DNA of 57,616 bases from positions 1 through 57,616 of the forward strand of contig NZ_LQPT01000108.1 of NCBI RefSeq assembly GCF_002102355.1, given 5' to 3'. The notes beneath the pieces are model-generated. The model ran no database searches and had not been told where the DNA came from. It worked only from the letters and a program-made list of their open reading frames with translations. A program made the translations under genes and the position numbers. This DNA is from Mycobacterium sherrisii (GTDB lineage: Bacteria > Actinomycetota > Actinomycetes > Mycobacteriales > Mycobacteriaceae). Below are positions 35,203 through 47,972 of this stretch, in pieces (the first letter of the stretch is position 1; the number at the start of each line of letters is the position of its first letter).

Positions 35203-36291
35203 ATGCTGTCGTCGGCCATTTCACCCGTGCAGCTGTCGCGAGTCGTCGAACGGCTGCGTCATCGCGTCTTTCAATTACATCAGCGCATGGTTCCGCCGCG
35301 GGTGGTCATGATGGAAATGATCATGAACGCGTGGGCCTCGCAGGCGATTACCGCCGCAGCTGACCTCGGTATCGCCGACGCGTTGGCCAAGTCGCCGATG
35401 ACGGTGGACGAACTGGCCGCCGCGGTCGATGCCGATGCCGACACCCTGAGTCGTCTGATGCGGGGCCTGATCTCGCGTGGCATTTTCCGTCGCCGCCGCG
35501 ACGGACGCTACGAGCTCACGCCGGTGGGGGACACGCTGCGCAGCGAGGGCGAGGCATCACTGCGGGCGTTGGCCCGTTTTGTGGGCTCCCCCCAGGACCG
35601 GGAGCACTGGAGTTACCTGACGCGGTCCATCCGTACCGGACGAGCGGTGGTTCCCGAGCTGCGCGGCAAGTCGTACTTCGAGTACCTCACGGAGCAGCCG
35701 GACCTCGACGAGGTTTTCAACGACGCGATGACCAGCATGTCCGCCTTGGCGATCCCGCCGGTGATCGCCGCCTACGACTTCAGCCGTTTCCCGACGGTCG
35801 TCGACGTGGCCGGTGGGTACGGGGGGCTACTCGCCGCCATCCTGACCGCCACGCCCAAAGCGCGCGGGATTCTGTTCGACCAACCGCACGTGATCGCCGG
35901 CGCCTCGGCGCTGCTCGAGCAACAGCGGGTGGCCGACCGGGTCAAGCTGGTCGAGGGTTCGTTCTTCGAGAGCGTGCCTGACGGTGGCGACGGCTACGTC
36001 CTCAAACACATCATTCACGACTGGCCCGACGACGAGGCGGTGCAGATCCTCGGCAACGTCCGCAAGGCCGCCGGGGTTGGGAAGCACGTCCTGATCGTCG
36101 AATTCGTCGTCCCGGAGCACAACCGCGAGTTCGCCGGGCATTGGTTGGATCTGGAGATGCACGTAAACGTCGACGCCCGCGAGCGCACGGCGGGGCAATA
36201 CGGCCGGTTGCTCGATCGCGCTGGTTTCCGGATGACCCGGGTGGTCGAAACCGTGTCGCCGATCAGCATCGTCGAGGCGATCGCCGTCTGA
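35203..36291 (+). CDS. O-methyltransferase (COMT-type family)
   Basis: A 362-residue SAM-dependent methyltransferase. The N-terminal helical dimerisation/winged-helix part (MMEMIMNAWASQAITAAADLGIADAL, then VDADADTLSRLMRGLISRGIF) is followed by the catalytic domain. VVDVAGGYGGLLAAIL binds SAM, and YVLKHIIHDWPDDEAVQILGNV carries the likely catalytic His-Asp region. FAGHWLDLEMHVNVDARERT ends the family pattern. It probably methylates a small phenolic or polyketide molecule. The ATG at 35203 has AGGGGGA just upstream; an ATG at 35188 is less well placed. A 14 bp inverted repeat ACAAC-TCCG-GTTGT (35091-35104) lies about 100 bp before the start. Confidence 0.88.
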   Translation: MLSSAISPVQLSRVVERLRHRVFQLHQRMVPPRVVMMEMIMNAWASQAITAAADLGIADALAKSPMTVDELAAAVDADADTLSRLMRGLISRGIFRRRRDGRYELTPVGDTLRSEGEASLRALARFVGSPQDREHWSYLTRSIRTGRAVVPELRGKSYFEYLTEQPDLDEVFNDAMTSMSALAIPPVIAAYDFSRFPTVVDVAGGYGGLLAAILTATPKARGILFDQPHVIAGASALLEQQRVADRVKLVEGSFFESVPDGGDGYVLKHIIHDWPDDEAVQILGNVRKAAGVGKHVLIVEFVVPEHNREFAGHWLDLEMHVNVDARERTAGQYGRLLDRAGFRMTRVVETVSPISIVEAIAV

Positions 36292-36448
36292 TGCGAAGTT
36301 GATCACAGGCGACGGGGAATAGGCGGACAAAATGCCTGGTCATCCATATCGTGGCAGCAACTGGCAGCGCCATGCGTCGATCCGGCAGTGCACCGGCAGC
36401 ACGCTGAGACGCAGTTCGACACCATCCGTCATCGCAAGGAGTAACCAC

Positions 36449-36862
36449 ATGTCCGCTGTAACCGGCATCCCGAAGATGCGCCTGTACGACGCGACCGACT
36501 CGTTGCTGCGGTTCGCCATGCGAGTGGACGCGACGCTGACGGGGCTGTGCGGTCTGGCCGCCGCCCTGTTCGCCGATCCGCTCGCCGAGCTGACCGGGCT
36601 GAGCTCCAACCTGCACTTCGCCGTCGGCGCGGTCTTCGTGTTCTACGGTCTGACGGTTTACGGTCTGACCGGCCTGCAGGACCTGCGCAGCGTGGGCGTC
36701 GGCGTCGTGGTGGCCAACATCGTGTTGACGCTGCTGGCCTTTGGCGCGGTGGAGGCCCTGCCCATGACGGCGACAGGGGTGGGCATGGCCGTGGCTCTCG
36801 GCTTGGTGACTGCTGCCCTCGCCTGGCTGCAGTACCGGGGATTACGCAGGTTGCCCGCGTAA
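36449..36862 (+). CDS. Small four-helix membrane protein
   Basis: A 137-residue protein starting MSAVTGIPKMRLYDATDSLLRF, with four hydrophobic helices at about residues 28-45, 54-75, 80-98 and 103-125. The ATG at 36449 has AAGGAG 7 bases upstream; an upstream frame from 36332 lacks support. It looks like many short integral proteins of unknown role. It follows the O-methyltransferase gene after 157 bp, a gap in which I see no clear promoter. Confidence 0.75.
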   Translation: MSAVTGIPKMRLYDATDSLLRFAMRVDATLTGLCGLAAALFADPLAELTGLSSNLHFAVGAVFVFYGLTVYGLTGLQDLRSVGVGVVVANIVLTLLAFGAVEALPMTATGVGMAVALGLVTAALAWLQYRGLRRLPA

Positions 36863-36982
36863 TCCCAGTCCCGCCGGAGCGGGGCGCCGCCGGGCTCGGC
36901 ACGGTGCCGCGGCGGACCGCCCCGCTTCGGCTCGTCAAGTGCATGCGGGGGCCGGTAAGGACCCTAGACAGAGCCCCGGCGA

Positions 36983-39367
<2,385 letters not shown>

Positions 39368-39385
39368 TCACCTGTGTCTACGGGT

Positions 39386-39391
39386 TACAGT
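39386..39391 (+). promoter_or_regulatory. Probable -10 of leaderless desA2
   Basis: TACAGT ends 6 bases before the desA2 ATG at 39398, with no ribosome site between. The 69 bp gap to glyA has no clear terminator. Confidence 0.55.
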
Positions 39392-39397
39392 TACTGC

Positions 39398-40225
39398 ATG
39401 GCACAGAAACCTGTAGCTAATGCGCTGACCCTGGAACTCGAGCCGGTCGTCGAGGCCAACATGGACCGCCACCTCAACACCGAGGACATCTGGTTCGCCC
39501 ACGACTACGTCCCGTTCGACCGCGGCGAGAACTACGCCTTCCTCGGCGGACGGGACTGGGATCCGTCCAGCATGACGCTGCCCCGCCCCCTCACCGACGC
39601 CTGCGAAATTCTCCTGCTGATCAAGGATGACCTGGCCGCTCATCACCGCGAGTTCGTCGAGCACTTCATCCTCGAGGACTGGTGGGGCCGCTGGATCGGT
39701 CGCTGGACCGCCGAGGAGCACCTACACGCCATCGCGCTGCGCGAATACCTGGTGGTCACCCGCGAGGTCGACCCCACCGCCAACGAGGAGGCCCGCGTCC
39801 GGTACGTGATGCAGGGTTACCGCGCCGACCACTACTCGCAGATCGAGACTTTGATCTACATGGCGCTCACCGAGCGCACCCACGCGGTCTTCACCCGCAA
39901 CCTCGCCGCCAAGCTCGAGGAGCCCATCCTGGCCGGGCTGGTCGACCGGATCTCGCGTGACGAGGCGCGCCACGAGGAGTTCTTCGCCAACCTCGTCGCG
40001 CACTGCCTCGAGTACCGGCGCGACAAGACGATCGCCGCGATCGCGGCCCGGGCCGCCGAACTTCAGGTGGTCGGCGCCGACATCGAGGAGTACCAGGACA
40101 AGGTGCAAAACGTCGCTGCCGCCGGAATTTTCGGCACCGACGACCTGCGCCGGGCGATCTCCGACCGGATCAAGGCCTGGGGCGTCGCGGACGAGCCGCA
40201 GCTGCGGCAGTTCGTCATCGACTGA
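39398..40225 (+). CDS. desA2: Acyl-ACP desaturase-like DesA2
   Basis: A 275-residue helical di-iron protein, the same length as Rv1094. Iron-ligand motifs include WTAEEHLHAIALREYL (first EExxH) and ISRDEARHEEFF (second ExxH), with further Glu in ETLIYM and EFVEH. DesA2 is essential in mycobacteria and takes part in fatty-acid desaturation for mycolic acids, although its structure departs from plant desaturases. It lies downstream of glyA and upstream of phoH2. Confidence 0.94.
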   Translation: MAQKPVANALTLELEPVVEANMDRHLNTEDIWFAHDYVPFDRGENYAFLGGRDWDPSSMTLPRPLTDACEILLLIKDDLAAHHREFVEHFILEDWWGRWIGRWTAEEHLHAIALREYLVVTREVDPTANEEARVRYVMQGYRADHYSQIETLIYMALTERTHAVFTRNLAAKLEEPILAGLVDRISRDEARHEEFFANLVAHCLEYRRDKTIAAIAARAAELQVVGADIEEYQDKVQNVAAAGIFGTDDLRRAISDRIKAWGVADEPQLRQFVID

Positions 40226-40312
40226 GCGGGCCGTTTTCACAGCTCGTCGGTACCCCGGCGTCGGCGCGTCTTGCCCGGCGGTGCGGCGCCGCGGAGAGTA
40301 GCGTCGTCCTCG

Positions 40313-40591
40313 ATGGCCAGCGTCATGTTCAGCTGCCAGGGCGGCACTTCCCGTCATCTAACGGAAGGGCCGGCCCCGGTCCTGGTGTCGCAGTTCCCGC
40401 CGACATGCCTGTGCGGGTCCGCGCGGGCTCATCCCGCACGAGGAGCGCTTCGTGACCGATATCCGGACCTACGTGATCGACACCTCCGTGCTGCTGTCCG
40501 ACCCCTGGGCTTGCAGCAGGTTCGCCGAGCACGAGGTGGTGGTCCCGTTGGTGGTGATCAGCGAGCTGGAGGCCAAACGTCATCATCATGA
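40313..40591 (+). CDS. Possible PhoAT-type antitoxin frame overlapping phoH2
   Basis: A 92-codon open frame starting [20 protein letters not shown] begins 88 bp after desA2 and runs out of frame 140 bp into phoH2. Known: in mycobacteria phoH2 is reported to be preceded by a short overlapping gene, phoAT, that counters PhoH2 toxicity. I do not remember its sequence well enough to match it, and no ribosome site precedes this ATG. The part inside phoH2 has the composition of a shadow frame. I list it because of location only. Confidence 0.25.
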   Translation: MASVMFSCQGGTSRHLTEGPAPVLVSQFPPTCLCGSARAHPARGALRDRYPDLRDRHLRAAVRPLGLQQVRRARGGGPVGGDQRAGGQTSSS

Positions 40592-41753
40592 GCTGGGCTG
40601 GTTCGCCCGTCAGGCGCTACGACTGTTCGATGATCTGCGTCTGGAGCACGGTCGCCTGGATCAGCCCATTCCCGTTGGGACTCAAGGTGGTTCGCTGCAC
40701 GTCGAGCTCAACCACACCGACCCGGCCGTACTGCCCGCCGGGTTCCGCACCGACAGTAACGACTCCCGGATCCTGAGCTGTGCGGCCAACCTGGCCGCCG
40801 AGGGCAAGCGAGTCACGTTGGTGAGCAAGGACATTCCGTTGCGCGTCAAGGCCGCCGCGGTGGGCCTGGCTGCCGACGAGTACCACGCGCAGGATGTGGT
40901 GGCTTCCGGCTGGTCGGGCATGCAGGAGATCGAGACGGCCGCCGAGGACATCGACGCGCTGTTCGCCGACGGCGAGATCGATCTGGCCGAAGCCCGAGAC
41001 CTGCCCTGCCACACCGGAATTCGGCTGCTGGGTGGCAGCTCGCATGCCCTGGGCCGGGTGACCGCGGCCAAGCGTGTGCAGCTGGTCCGCGGAGACCGCG
41101 AGGTGTTCGGGCTGCGCGGCCGCTCAGCCGAGCAACGGGTGGCGCTGGATTTGCTGCTCGACGAGTCGGTGGGCATCGTGTCGCTGGGCGGCAAGGCCGG
41201 GACGGGTAAGTCGGCGCTGGCCCTGTGCGCCGGTCTCGAGGCGGTGCTGGAACGGCGCACGCAGCGCAAGGTCGTGGTGTTTCGCCCGCTGTATGCCGTC
41301 GGCGGCCAGGAGCTGGGTTATCTGCCCGGCAGCGAGAGCGAAAAGATGGGGCCTTGGGCGCAGGCGGTCTTCGACACCCTCGAAGGTCTGGCCAGCCCCG
41401 CCGTGCTGGAAGAGGTACTGTCCCGCGGCATGCTCGAGGTGCTGCCGTTGACCCACATCCGGGGACGCTCCCTGCACGACTCGTTCGTCATCGTCGACGA
41501 GGCGCAGTCGCTGGAGCGCAACGTGTTGCTCACCGTGTTGTCACGGCTGGGTACCGGATCGCGAGTGGTGCTCACCCACGACATCGCGCAGCGCGACAAC
41601 CTGCGTGTCGGCCGGCACGACGGCGTCGCGGCGGTGATCGAGAAGCTCAAGGGCCACCCGCTGTTCGCGCACATCACGCTGCTGCGCAGCGAGCGGTCGC
41701 CGATTGCGGCGCTGGTCACCGAGATGCTTGAGGAGATCGCCGGTCCACACTGA
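40452..41753 (+). CDS. phoH2: PIN-PhoH ATPase/RNase PhoH2
   Basis: A 433-residue two-domain protein, the same length as Rv1095. The PIN nuclease domain (about 1-150) has [21 protein letters not shown] and [10 protein letters not shown] with its acidic residues. The PhoH ATPase domain has Walker [12 protein letters not shown] at about 247, [14 protein letters not shown], and Walker [14 protein letters not shown]. Mycobacterial PhoH2 unwinds and cleaves RNA in an ATP-dependent way and acts as a toxin-like factor. The GTG at 40452 has GAGGAG 6 bases upstream. Repeat copy 2 follows 11 bases after the stop. Confidence 0.94.
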   Translation: MTDIRTYVIDTSVLLSDPWACSRFAEHEVVVPLVVISELEAKRHHHELGWFARQALRLFDDLRLEHGRLDQPIPVGTQGGSLHVELNHTDPAVLPAGFRTDSNDSRILSCAANLAAEGKRVTLVSKDIPLRVKAAAVGLAADEYHAQDVVASGWSGMQEIETAAEDIDALFADGEIDLAEARDLPCHTGIRLLGGSSHALGRVTAAKRVQLVRGDREVFGLRGRSAEQRVALDLLLDESVGIVSLGGKAGTGKSALALCAGLEAVLERRTQRKVVVFRPLYAVGGQELGYLPGSESEKMGPWAQAVFDTLEGLASPAVLEEVLSRGMLEVLPLTHIRGRSLHDSFVIVDEAQSLERNVLLTVLSRLGTGSRVVLTHDIAQRDNLRVGRHDGVAAVIEKLKGHPLFAHITLLRSERSPIAALVTEMLEEIAGPH

Positions 41754-41764
41754 CCGGTTGGCTG

Positions 41765-41828
41765 CGCCGCGAAACCGTATTCCGCGACGGTCCTACTCGC
41801 GAAATGCGTCGCTGGTTGCAGTCTCGCG
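41765..41828. repeat. Dispersed intergenic repeat, copy 2
   Basis: The left block 41765-41789 matches 31825-31849 in 24 of 25 bases. GTCC is inserted at 41790-41793. The 13-base core TACTCGCGAAATG (41794-41806) is the exact reverse complement of the core of copy 1. The right blocks TCGCTGGTTGC (41809-41819) and AGTCTCGCG (41820-41828) match copy 1 directly. It ends just before the -10 of the deacetylase gene, so it may supply that gene with its -35 region. Confidence 0.85.
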
Positions 41829-41833
41829 GTGGG

Positions 41834-41839
41834 TAGGCT
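41834..41839 (+). promoter_or_regulatory. Probable -10 of leaderless deacetylase gene
   Basis: TAGGCT ends 6 bases before the GTG at 41846; no ribosome site. The expected -35 position falls inside repeat copy 2. Confidence 0.5.
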
Positions 41840-41845
41840 TTTCCC

Positions 41846-42730
41846 GTGCCGAAACGACCCGACAACCAGGCTTGGCGCTACTGGCGGACCGTGTTCGGCG
41901 TCGTGGCCGCCGGTGCGGTGCTGGTGATCGGCGGCCTGACCGGGCATGTGACGCGGGCGGACAACCTGAGTTGCTCGGTGGTCAAGTGTGTCGCGCTGAC
42001 GTTCGACGACGGGCCGGGCCCGTTCGACGAGCGGCTGCTGCAGATCTTCAAGGACTGTGGCATCCCAGACGCCAAGGCCACCTTCTTCCTGATCGGCAAC
42101 AAGGTGGCCGCCAACCCGGCCGGCGCCAAACGCATCGCCGACGCCGGCATGGAGATCGGCAGCCACACCTGGGAACACCCCAACATGGCGACGATCCCGC
42201 CCGAGGACATCGCCGCGCAGTTCACCAAGGCCGACGATGCGATCTACGCCGCCACCGGGCGGACCCCGACGCTGTACCGACCGGCCGGCGGGCTGTCCAC
42301 ACCCGAGGTGCGCCAGACCGCGGCTCGCTACGGCCTGGCCGAAATCCTTTGGGACGTAATTCCTTTTGACTGGGCGAACGATTCGAACACCGCGGCCACC
42401 CGGTACATGCTGATGACCTACATCAAACCCGGGTCGGTGGTGTTGTTCCACGACACCTACTCGAGCACCGTCGACCTGGTGTACCAATTCATTCCGGTGC
42501 TCAAGGCCAACGGCTACCGGCTGGTGACGGTCAGCGAACTCCTCGGCCCGCGGGCACCGGGCAGCAGCTATGGCAGCCGGGAGAACGGGCCACCGGCCAA
42601 CCAACTCCACGACATCCCGCCCGCCGATATCCCGACGCTGCCCAACACGCCCTCGCCCAAGCCGATGCCGAACTTCCCGATCACCGACATCCCGGGCCAG
42701 AACTCCGGCGGACCAAACAATGGCGCCTAG
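41846..42730 (+). CDS. NodB-type polysaccharide deacetylase (Rv1096-like)
   Basis: A 294-residue protein. An N-terminal membrane anchor or signal (about residues 14-34) is followed by the NodB domain. Motif 1 is ALTFDDGPGPFD (catalytic and metal Asp), motif 2 GSHTWEHPN (two metal His), motif 3 LYRPAGGL, then WDVIPFDW and VVLFHDTY. The C-terminal 55 residues are Pro/Asn-rich. Rv1096 is reported to de-N-acetylate peptidoglycan, giving lysozyme resistance. It acts outside the membrane. Confidence 0.92.
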   Translation: MPKRPDNQAWRYWRTVFGVVAAGAVLVIGGLTGHVTRADNLSCSVVKCVALTFDDGPGPFDERLLQIFKDCGIPDAKATFFLIGNKVAANPAGAKRIADAGMEIGSHTWEHPNMATIPPEDIAAQFTKADDAIYAATGRTPTLYRPAGGLSTPEVRQTAARYGLAEILWDVIPFDWANDSNTAATRYMLMTYIKPGSVVLFHDTYSSTVDLVYQFIPVLKANGYRLVTVSELLGPRAPGSSYGSRENGPPANQLHDIPPADIPTLPNTPSPKPMPNFPITDIPGQNSGGPNNGA

Positions 42731-42742
42731 CGCGGGCGCGGC

Positions 42743-42748
42743 TACCTT
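42743..42748 (+). promoter_or_regulatory. Probable -10 of leaderless adenylate cyclase gene
   Basis: TACCTT ends 6 bases before the GTG at 42755, inside the 24 bp gap after the deacetylase gene. No ribosome site is visible. Confidence 0.45.
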
Positions 42749-42754
42749 GAGAAC

Positions 42755-44314
42755 GTGATCAGGGCGGACTGGCTGCGGGCTCGGGCCCCGCGACGTCCGC
42801 GGGACCCGGACCCGACATCCGGCGAGCCGCAGCGCAAGTCGGCCCGCAGGCTGTCGATCGAATACGGGATCGACCTCGCGCTGTCCTACATCATCGCCGT
42901 CATCGACGTCGCCGCCATCCTCATTCCGCTGCGCGGTCACACCTCGGCCGCCACCAGCGTGGTCTTCGGGGCCAAGGACACGGCCGTCGTGGTGGTGCTG
43001 GTCGTGGCCGGGGTCGTCGGCGTCGCGGTCGCCGGCGTGTTCAGCCTCGCACCGACACTGCGGTGGTATGCCGCCGGTCAGGAGCCCAGCACCGCGCAAC
43101 GGGAAGCCGCGATGCGGCTGGCCGGCCGGCAGACGGGCATCCTGCTGACGGCCTGGGGCCTGGCCGGCGGGATCTTCGTGCTGGTCAATCTCCGCGGCGG
43201 CGCGGCGCTGCTGTTGCCGATGGTGCTCGGGGTGCTGCTGGGCGGACCGGCGGCCGCGGGCACCGCAATGCTGCTCGCGCAGCGGACCCTGCGACCGGTC
43301 ATGGGCGCCGCGACACGCGGCCAGGAGCCCCGGCTGGCGGTGCCCGGGGTGTTCGCGCGGCTGGTCATGCTGTGGTTCTTGGTCAGCGCGCTGCCCATTG
43401 GCGGCATCGCCACCCTGGTGGTGCTGCGCTCCTACGGCTGGCTGATCGACAAGTCCGTTTCGCTGGACGTGCCGATCCTGGTGGTGTCGCTGGCCGCGCT
43501 GCTGCTCGGGCTGCCCACGATGATCCTGACGTCACGCTCCATCTCCGATCCGATCGGCGAAGTGGTCGACGCGATGGCTCAGGTCGAACGCGGCCATATC
43601 GACGCGTCGGTCGGTGCCTACGAGCGGTCTCAAATCGGGCGTCTGCAAACAGGATTCAATCGGATGGTGGCGGGCCTGGCCGAACGCGACCGGCTCCGCG
43701 ACCTGTTCGGACGATACGTCGGCGCCGACGTCGCCCAACGCGCCATCGAAGAGGGCGCCTCGCTGTCGGGGGATGTGGTCGAGGCCGCGGTGCTGTTCAT
43801 CGATCTGGTTGGCTCGACGCAGCTCGCGGAAAGCCTTCCGCCGCAAGAGGTTGCGAGCGTTCTCAATGATTTCTTCCGGATCGTGGTCGACGCTGTCGAC
43901 GAACACGGCGGCCTGATCAACAAATTCGCCGGCGACGCCGCGTTGGCCATTTTCGGGGCCCCGCTACGGACCAGCGAGCCGGCCTCGGCGGCCCTGGCCA
44001 CGGCGCGCACGCTGGGCACCGAACTGCGCCGGCTGCCGGTGGTCGATTTCGGTATCGGGGTGTCGGCGGGCCGTGTCTTCGCCGGCAACATCGGCGCCGA
44101 AAACCGGTGTGAATATACGGTCATCGGCGACGCCGTCAATGAGGCCGCGCGGCTGGCCGACCTGGCCAAGACCTCCGATGGCCGCATCCTGTGCTCGGCG
44201 GCGGCCATTGAGCGGGCCGACGCCGTCGAGGCCACGCACTGGGCCGAGTGTTATTCCACCGTGCTGCGCGGGCGCTCCGAAACCACACACGTTTCGGCAC
44301 CCGCCACGACTTAG
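42755..44314 (+). CDS. Membrane adenylate cyclase (6 TM, HAMP, class III cyclase)
   Basis: A 519-residue protein. Six membrane helices fill residues 35-250. A HAMP linker (SRSISDPIGEVVDAMAQVERG) follows, then a class III cyclase domain from about 340. The metal Asp residues are in LFIDLVGSTQ and KFAGDAALAIFG, the adenine-selecting Lys in LINKFAGD, and the transition-state Asn and Arg in DAVNEAARL, so the site is complete. This is the Rv1318c-Rv1320c architecture. I do not recall a cyclase at this place in M. tuberculosis, so it appears to be an extra copy. It makes cAMP in response to an unknown membrane signal. Confidence 0.92.
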   Translation: MIRADWLRARAPRRPRDPDPTSGEPQRKSARRLSIEYGIDLALSYIIAVIDVAAILIPLRGHTSAATSVVFGAKDTAVVVVLVVAGVVGVAVAGVFSLAPTLRWYAAGQEPSTAQREAAMRLAGRQTGILLTAWGLAGGIFVLVNLRGGAALLLPMVLGVLLGGPAAAGTAMLLAQRTLRPVMGAATRGQEPRLAVPGVFARLVMLWFLVSALPIGGIATLVVLRSYGWLIDKSVSLDVPILVVSLAALLLGLPTMILTSRSISDPIGEVVDAMAQVERGHIDASVGAYERSQIGRLQTGFNRMVAGLAERDRLRDLFGRYVGADVAQRAIEEGASLSGDVVEAAVLFIDLVGSTQLAESLPPQEVASVLNDFFRIVVDAVDEHGGLINKFAGDAALAIFGAPLRTSEPASAALATARTLGTELRRLPVVDFGIGVSAGRVFAGNIGAENRCEYTVIGDAVNEAARLADLAKTSDGRILCSAAAIERADAVEATHWAECYSTVLRGRSETTHVSAPATT

Positions 44315-44318
44315 CCTG

Positions 44319-45350
44319 TTATCTCGAGACCTTCAGCGAGCCGATCACCTGGTTGAGCAGTCCAGCCGAGGCGGCGTCGCCAATCGGCGTCGCGCCCAGG
44401 AAGATGGTGACCGGCTTGGTGTCGACCGCGATGATGACCACCGAGTCGCCCTTCACATTTCGCGCCGGGTCGGCGATCGTGACGTCGGCTTCCACCCGGG
44501 CGGCCTTGACGCCGTCAACCGTCGTCGAGGACTTCTTGAGCGGGCCCAGCGTGGGTGAGGCGTTGGAGTACCCTGGACCCACCGCCACGCAGTTCATCAA
44601 CTTCGACGCCTGTGCGGCGACGTCCATGCTCGGGACGAAGTTCGTCACGGCGACCTCGGCCTGCATCACCCATTGGTTGGCGCCCGGAACTTCTTGCGCT
44701 AGACCCACGGCGCCAATGAGATTGGGCGTCTGGTCGTCGGAGAACGGCGCCCAGCCGGGGGCGGCGTTGGCCGGAAACGACAACTTGCCCGCCGTGATCG
44801 GAGCGCCGCCCGCAGGTGTCTCGCCACCGGACACGTTGGGCGTGCAGTCGGTGGCGGTCTGCCCCGACCCAGTCGGATCCGACGTCGGCGCCAGCGTCGA
44901 CGACGGGGAGCCGCTGGGAGCAGCGTTGGGCGACGAAGGGCCGCTGTTCAGGCTGACCACCAAGATCACCACCAGCGCGATGACGCCCAGCACGGCGATG
45001 CCGGCGACGATCAACCACGGCATGTTCGAACGTGGCCCGTTCGGCGGTGGACCCGGCGGATACGACCCGGGCGGCCAGCCGGGCGGAAACCCTTGTCCCG
45101 GTTGACCGTACGGCTGACCCGGGTAGCCGGGCGCGGCCGGATCCATCCCGCCCGTGGGGTTGGCGAACGGACCCGTCGGCGGATACGGGTACCCGCCGCT
45201 GGCTGACCCCGGATAGGAGCCGACCGGCGGGTACGGGGGTGGGCCTGGCTGCGGGCCGCTTTGCGGCTGCCCACCCCAATAGGGGTTCTGCCCATACGGA
45301 TTCGCTCCGTACGGATCCTGACCGTACGGTCCGCTCGGAGGAACCGTCAT
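44319..45350 (-). CDS. Proline/glycine-rich single-pass membrane protein (Rv1097c-like)
   Basis: A 343-residue protein. About 110 N-terminal cytosolic residues are repeats of PYG, PPYP and QPYG. One helix follows (WLIVAGIAVLGVIALVVILVV) and then an extracytoplasmic domain with two cysteines (TDCTPNV, LMNCVAVGPGYSNASPT) and a Ser/Thr/Pro linker. The layout matches many mycobacterial LpqN/DUF-type exported domains; function unknown. It is longer than the 293 residues I recall for Rv1097c, mainly in the repeats. It is the last gene of glpX-fum-Rv1097c and converges on the cyclase gene with a 4 bp gap. Confidence 0.85.
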   Translation of the reverse strand: MTVPPSGPYGQDPYGANPYGQNPYWGGQPQSGPQPGPPPYPPVGSYPGSASGGYPYPPTGPFANPTGGMDPAAPGYPGQPYGQPGQGFPPGWPPGSYPPGPPPNGPRSNMPWLIVAGIAVLGVIALVVILVVSLNSGPSSPNAAPSGSPSSTLAPTSDPTGSGQTATDCTPNVSGGETPAGGAPITAGKLSFPANAAPGWAPFSDDQTPNLIGAVGLAQEVPGANQWVMQAEVAVTNFVPSMDVAAQASKLMNCVAVGPGYSNASPTLGPLKKSSTTVDGVKAARVEADVTIADPARNVKGDSVVIIAVDTKPVTIFLGATPIGDAASAGLLNQVIGSLKVSR

Positions 45351-45367
45351 TGGCGAACCACCCCCAC

Positions 45368-46771
<1,404 letters not shown>

Positions 46772-46806
46772 CAATCAGTTCCTCTTCGTCGGGGTTGCTG
46801 TCGCGG

Positions 46807-47892
46807 TTACGGCAGGGGGTAGGCGGCGCTGCTGTCGCCGGTGAAGTCAATCGCGGAGTATTCGTTGAGTTTCGAAAGCCGGTGATAGGCGTCGATCATC
46901 CGCACGGTGCCGGACTTGGAGCGCATCACGATCGATTGGGTGGTGCAGCCGCCGGGGTAGTACTGCACGCCCTTGAGCAGGTCACCGTTGGTGACCCCGG
47001 TCGCGCAGAAGAAGACGTTGTCGCCGGACACCAGATCTTCGGTGGTCAGGATCTGGTCCAGGTCATAGCCCGCGTCGAGTGCCTTGCGGCGCTCGGCCTC
47101 GTCCTTGGGTGCCAGCTGGGCCTGAATCGCCCCGCCCATGCAGCGGATCGCCGCGGCGGCGATGATGCCCTCCGGGGTGCCACCGATGCCGGCCAGCATG
47201 TCGGTGCCCGAGTCGGGCCGGCACGCGGAGATCGCCCCGGCGACGTCGCCGTCGGTGATCAGCCGGATGCGCGCCCCGGTGGCGCGGGTTTCTTCGATCA
47301 GCTGGGCGTGCCGCGGACGGTCCAGGATGCAGACGGTCATGTCCCGCACCGAGAGGCCCTTGACCTTGGCGACGGCGCGAATGTTGTCGGCGATGGGCGC
47401 GGTGATGTCCAGCACGTGCGCGGCCTCGGGCCCAACGGCGATCTTGTTCATGTAGAACACCGCCGACGGGTCGAACATCGCACCCCGATCGGCGACCGCC
47501 AGCACCGAGATGGCATTGGGCATGCCCTTGCTCATCAACGTGGTGCCGTCGACGGGGTCGACGGCGAAGTCGCAGTCCGGACCGTCACCGTTGCCGACTT
47601 CCTCGCCGTTGTAGAGCATGGGCGCTTCGTCCTTCTCGCCCTCGCCGATGACGACGACCCCGCGCATGGACACGGAGTTGACCAGTTCACGGATGGCGTC
47701 GACCGCCGCGCCGTCGCCGCCCTCCTTGTCGCCCCGGCCCACCCAGCGGCCGGCCGCCATCGCGCCCGCTTCGGTGACGCGTACCAGCTCGAGGGCCAGG
47801 TTGCGGTCCGGGGCTTCGCGACGCGCACGTCCCTGCGCGTCCAGGCCCGCGGTCGCGGCCGACGACGAACCAGATCCGCCCGATGCTGTCAT
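46807..47892 (-). CDS. glpX: Fructose-1,6-bisphosphatase class II GlpX
   Basis: A 361-residue class II FBPase. [14 protein letters not shown] and [15 protein letters not shown] give the metal site, [10 protein letters not shown] and [20 protein letters not shown] the rest. In M. tuberculosis GlpX is the main FBPase for gluconeogenesis and is needed for growth on fatty acids. The ATG at 47892 has GGGAG upstream. It is first in the operon with fum, linking gluconeogenesis to the TCA cycle. It is divergent from the DUF4245 gene with 80 bp between. Confidence 0.95.
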   Translation of the reverse strand: MTASGGSGSSSAATAGLDAQGRARREAPDRNLALELVRVTEAGAMAAGRWVGRGDKEGGDGAAVDAIRELVNSVSMRGVVVIGEGEKDEAPMLYNGEEVGNGDGPDCDFAVDPVDGTTLMSKGMPNAISVLAVADRGAMFDPSAVFYMNKIAVGPEAAHVLDITAPIADNIRAVAKVKGLSVRDMTVCILDRPRHAQLIEETRATGARIRLITDGDVAGAISACRPDSGTDMLAGIGGTPEGIIAAAAIRCMGGAIQAQLAPKDEAERRKALDAGYDLDQILTTEDLVSGDNVFFCATGVTNGDLLKGVQYYPGGCTTQSIVMRSKSGTVRMIDAYHRLSKLNEYSAIDFTGDSSAAYPLP

Positions 47893-47972
47893 GGTTGCTG
47901 ATTCTCCCAGAAGCAGATCGGTCGACTGGAGCTGGGCTGTAGCTGGTGGCGGCGGGCTGGGATACTCGTGGG

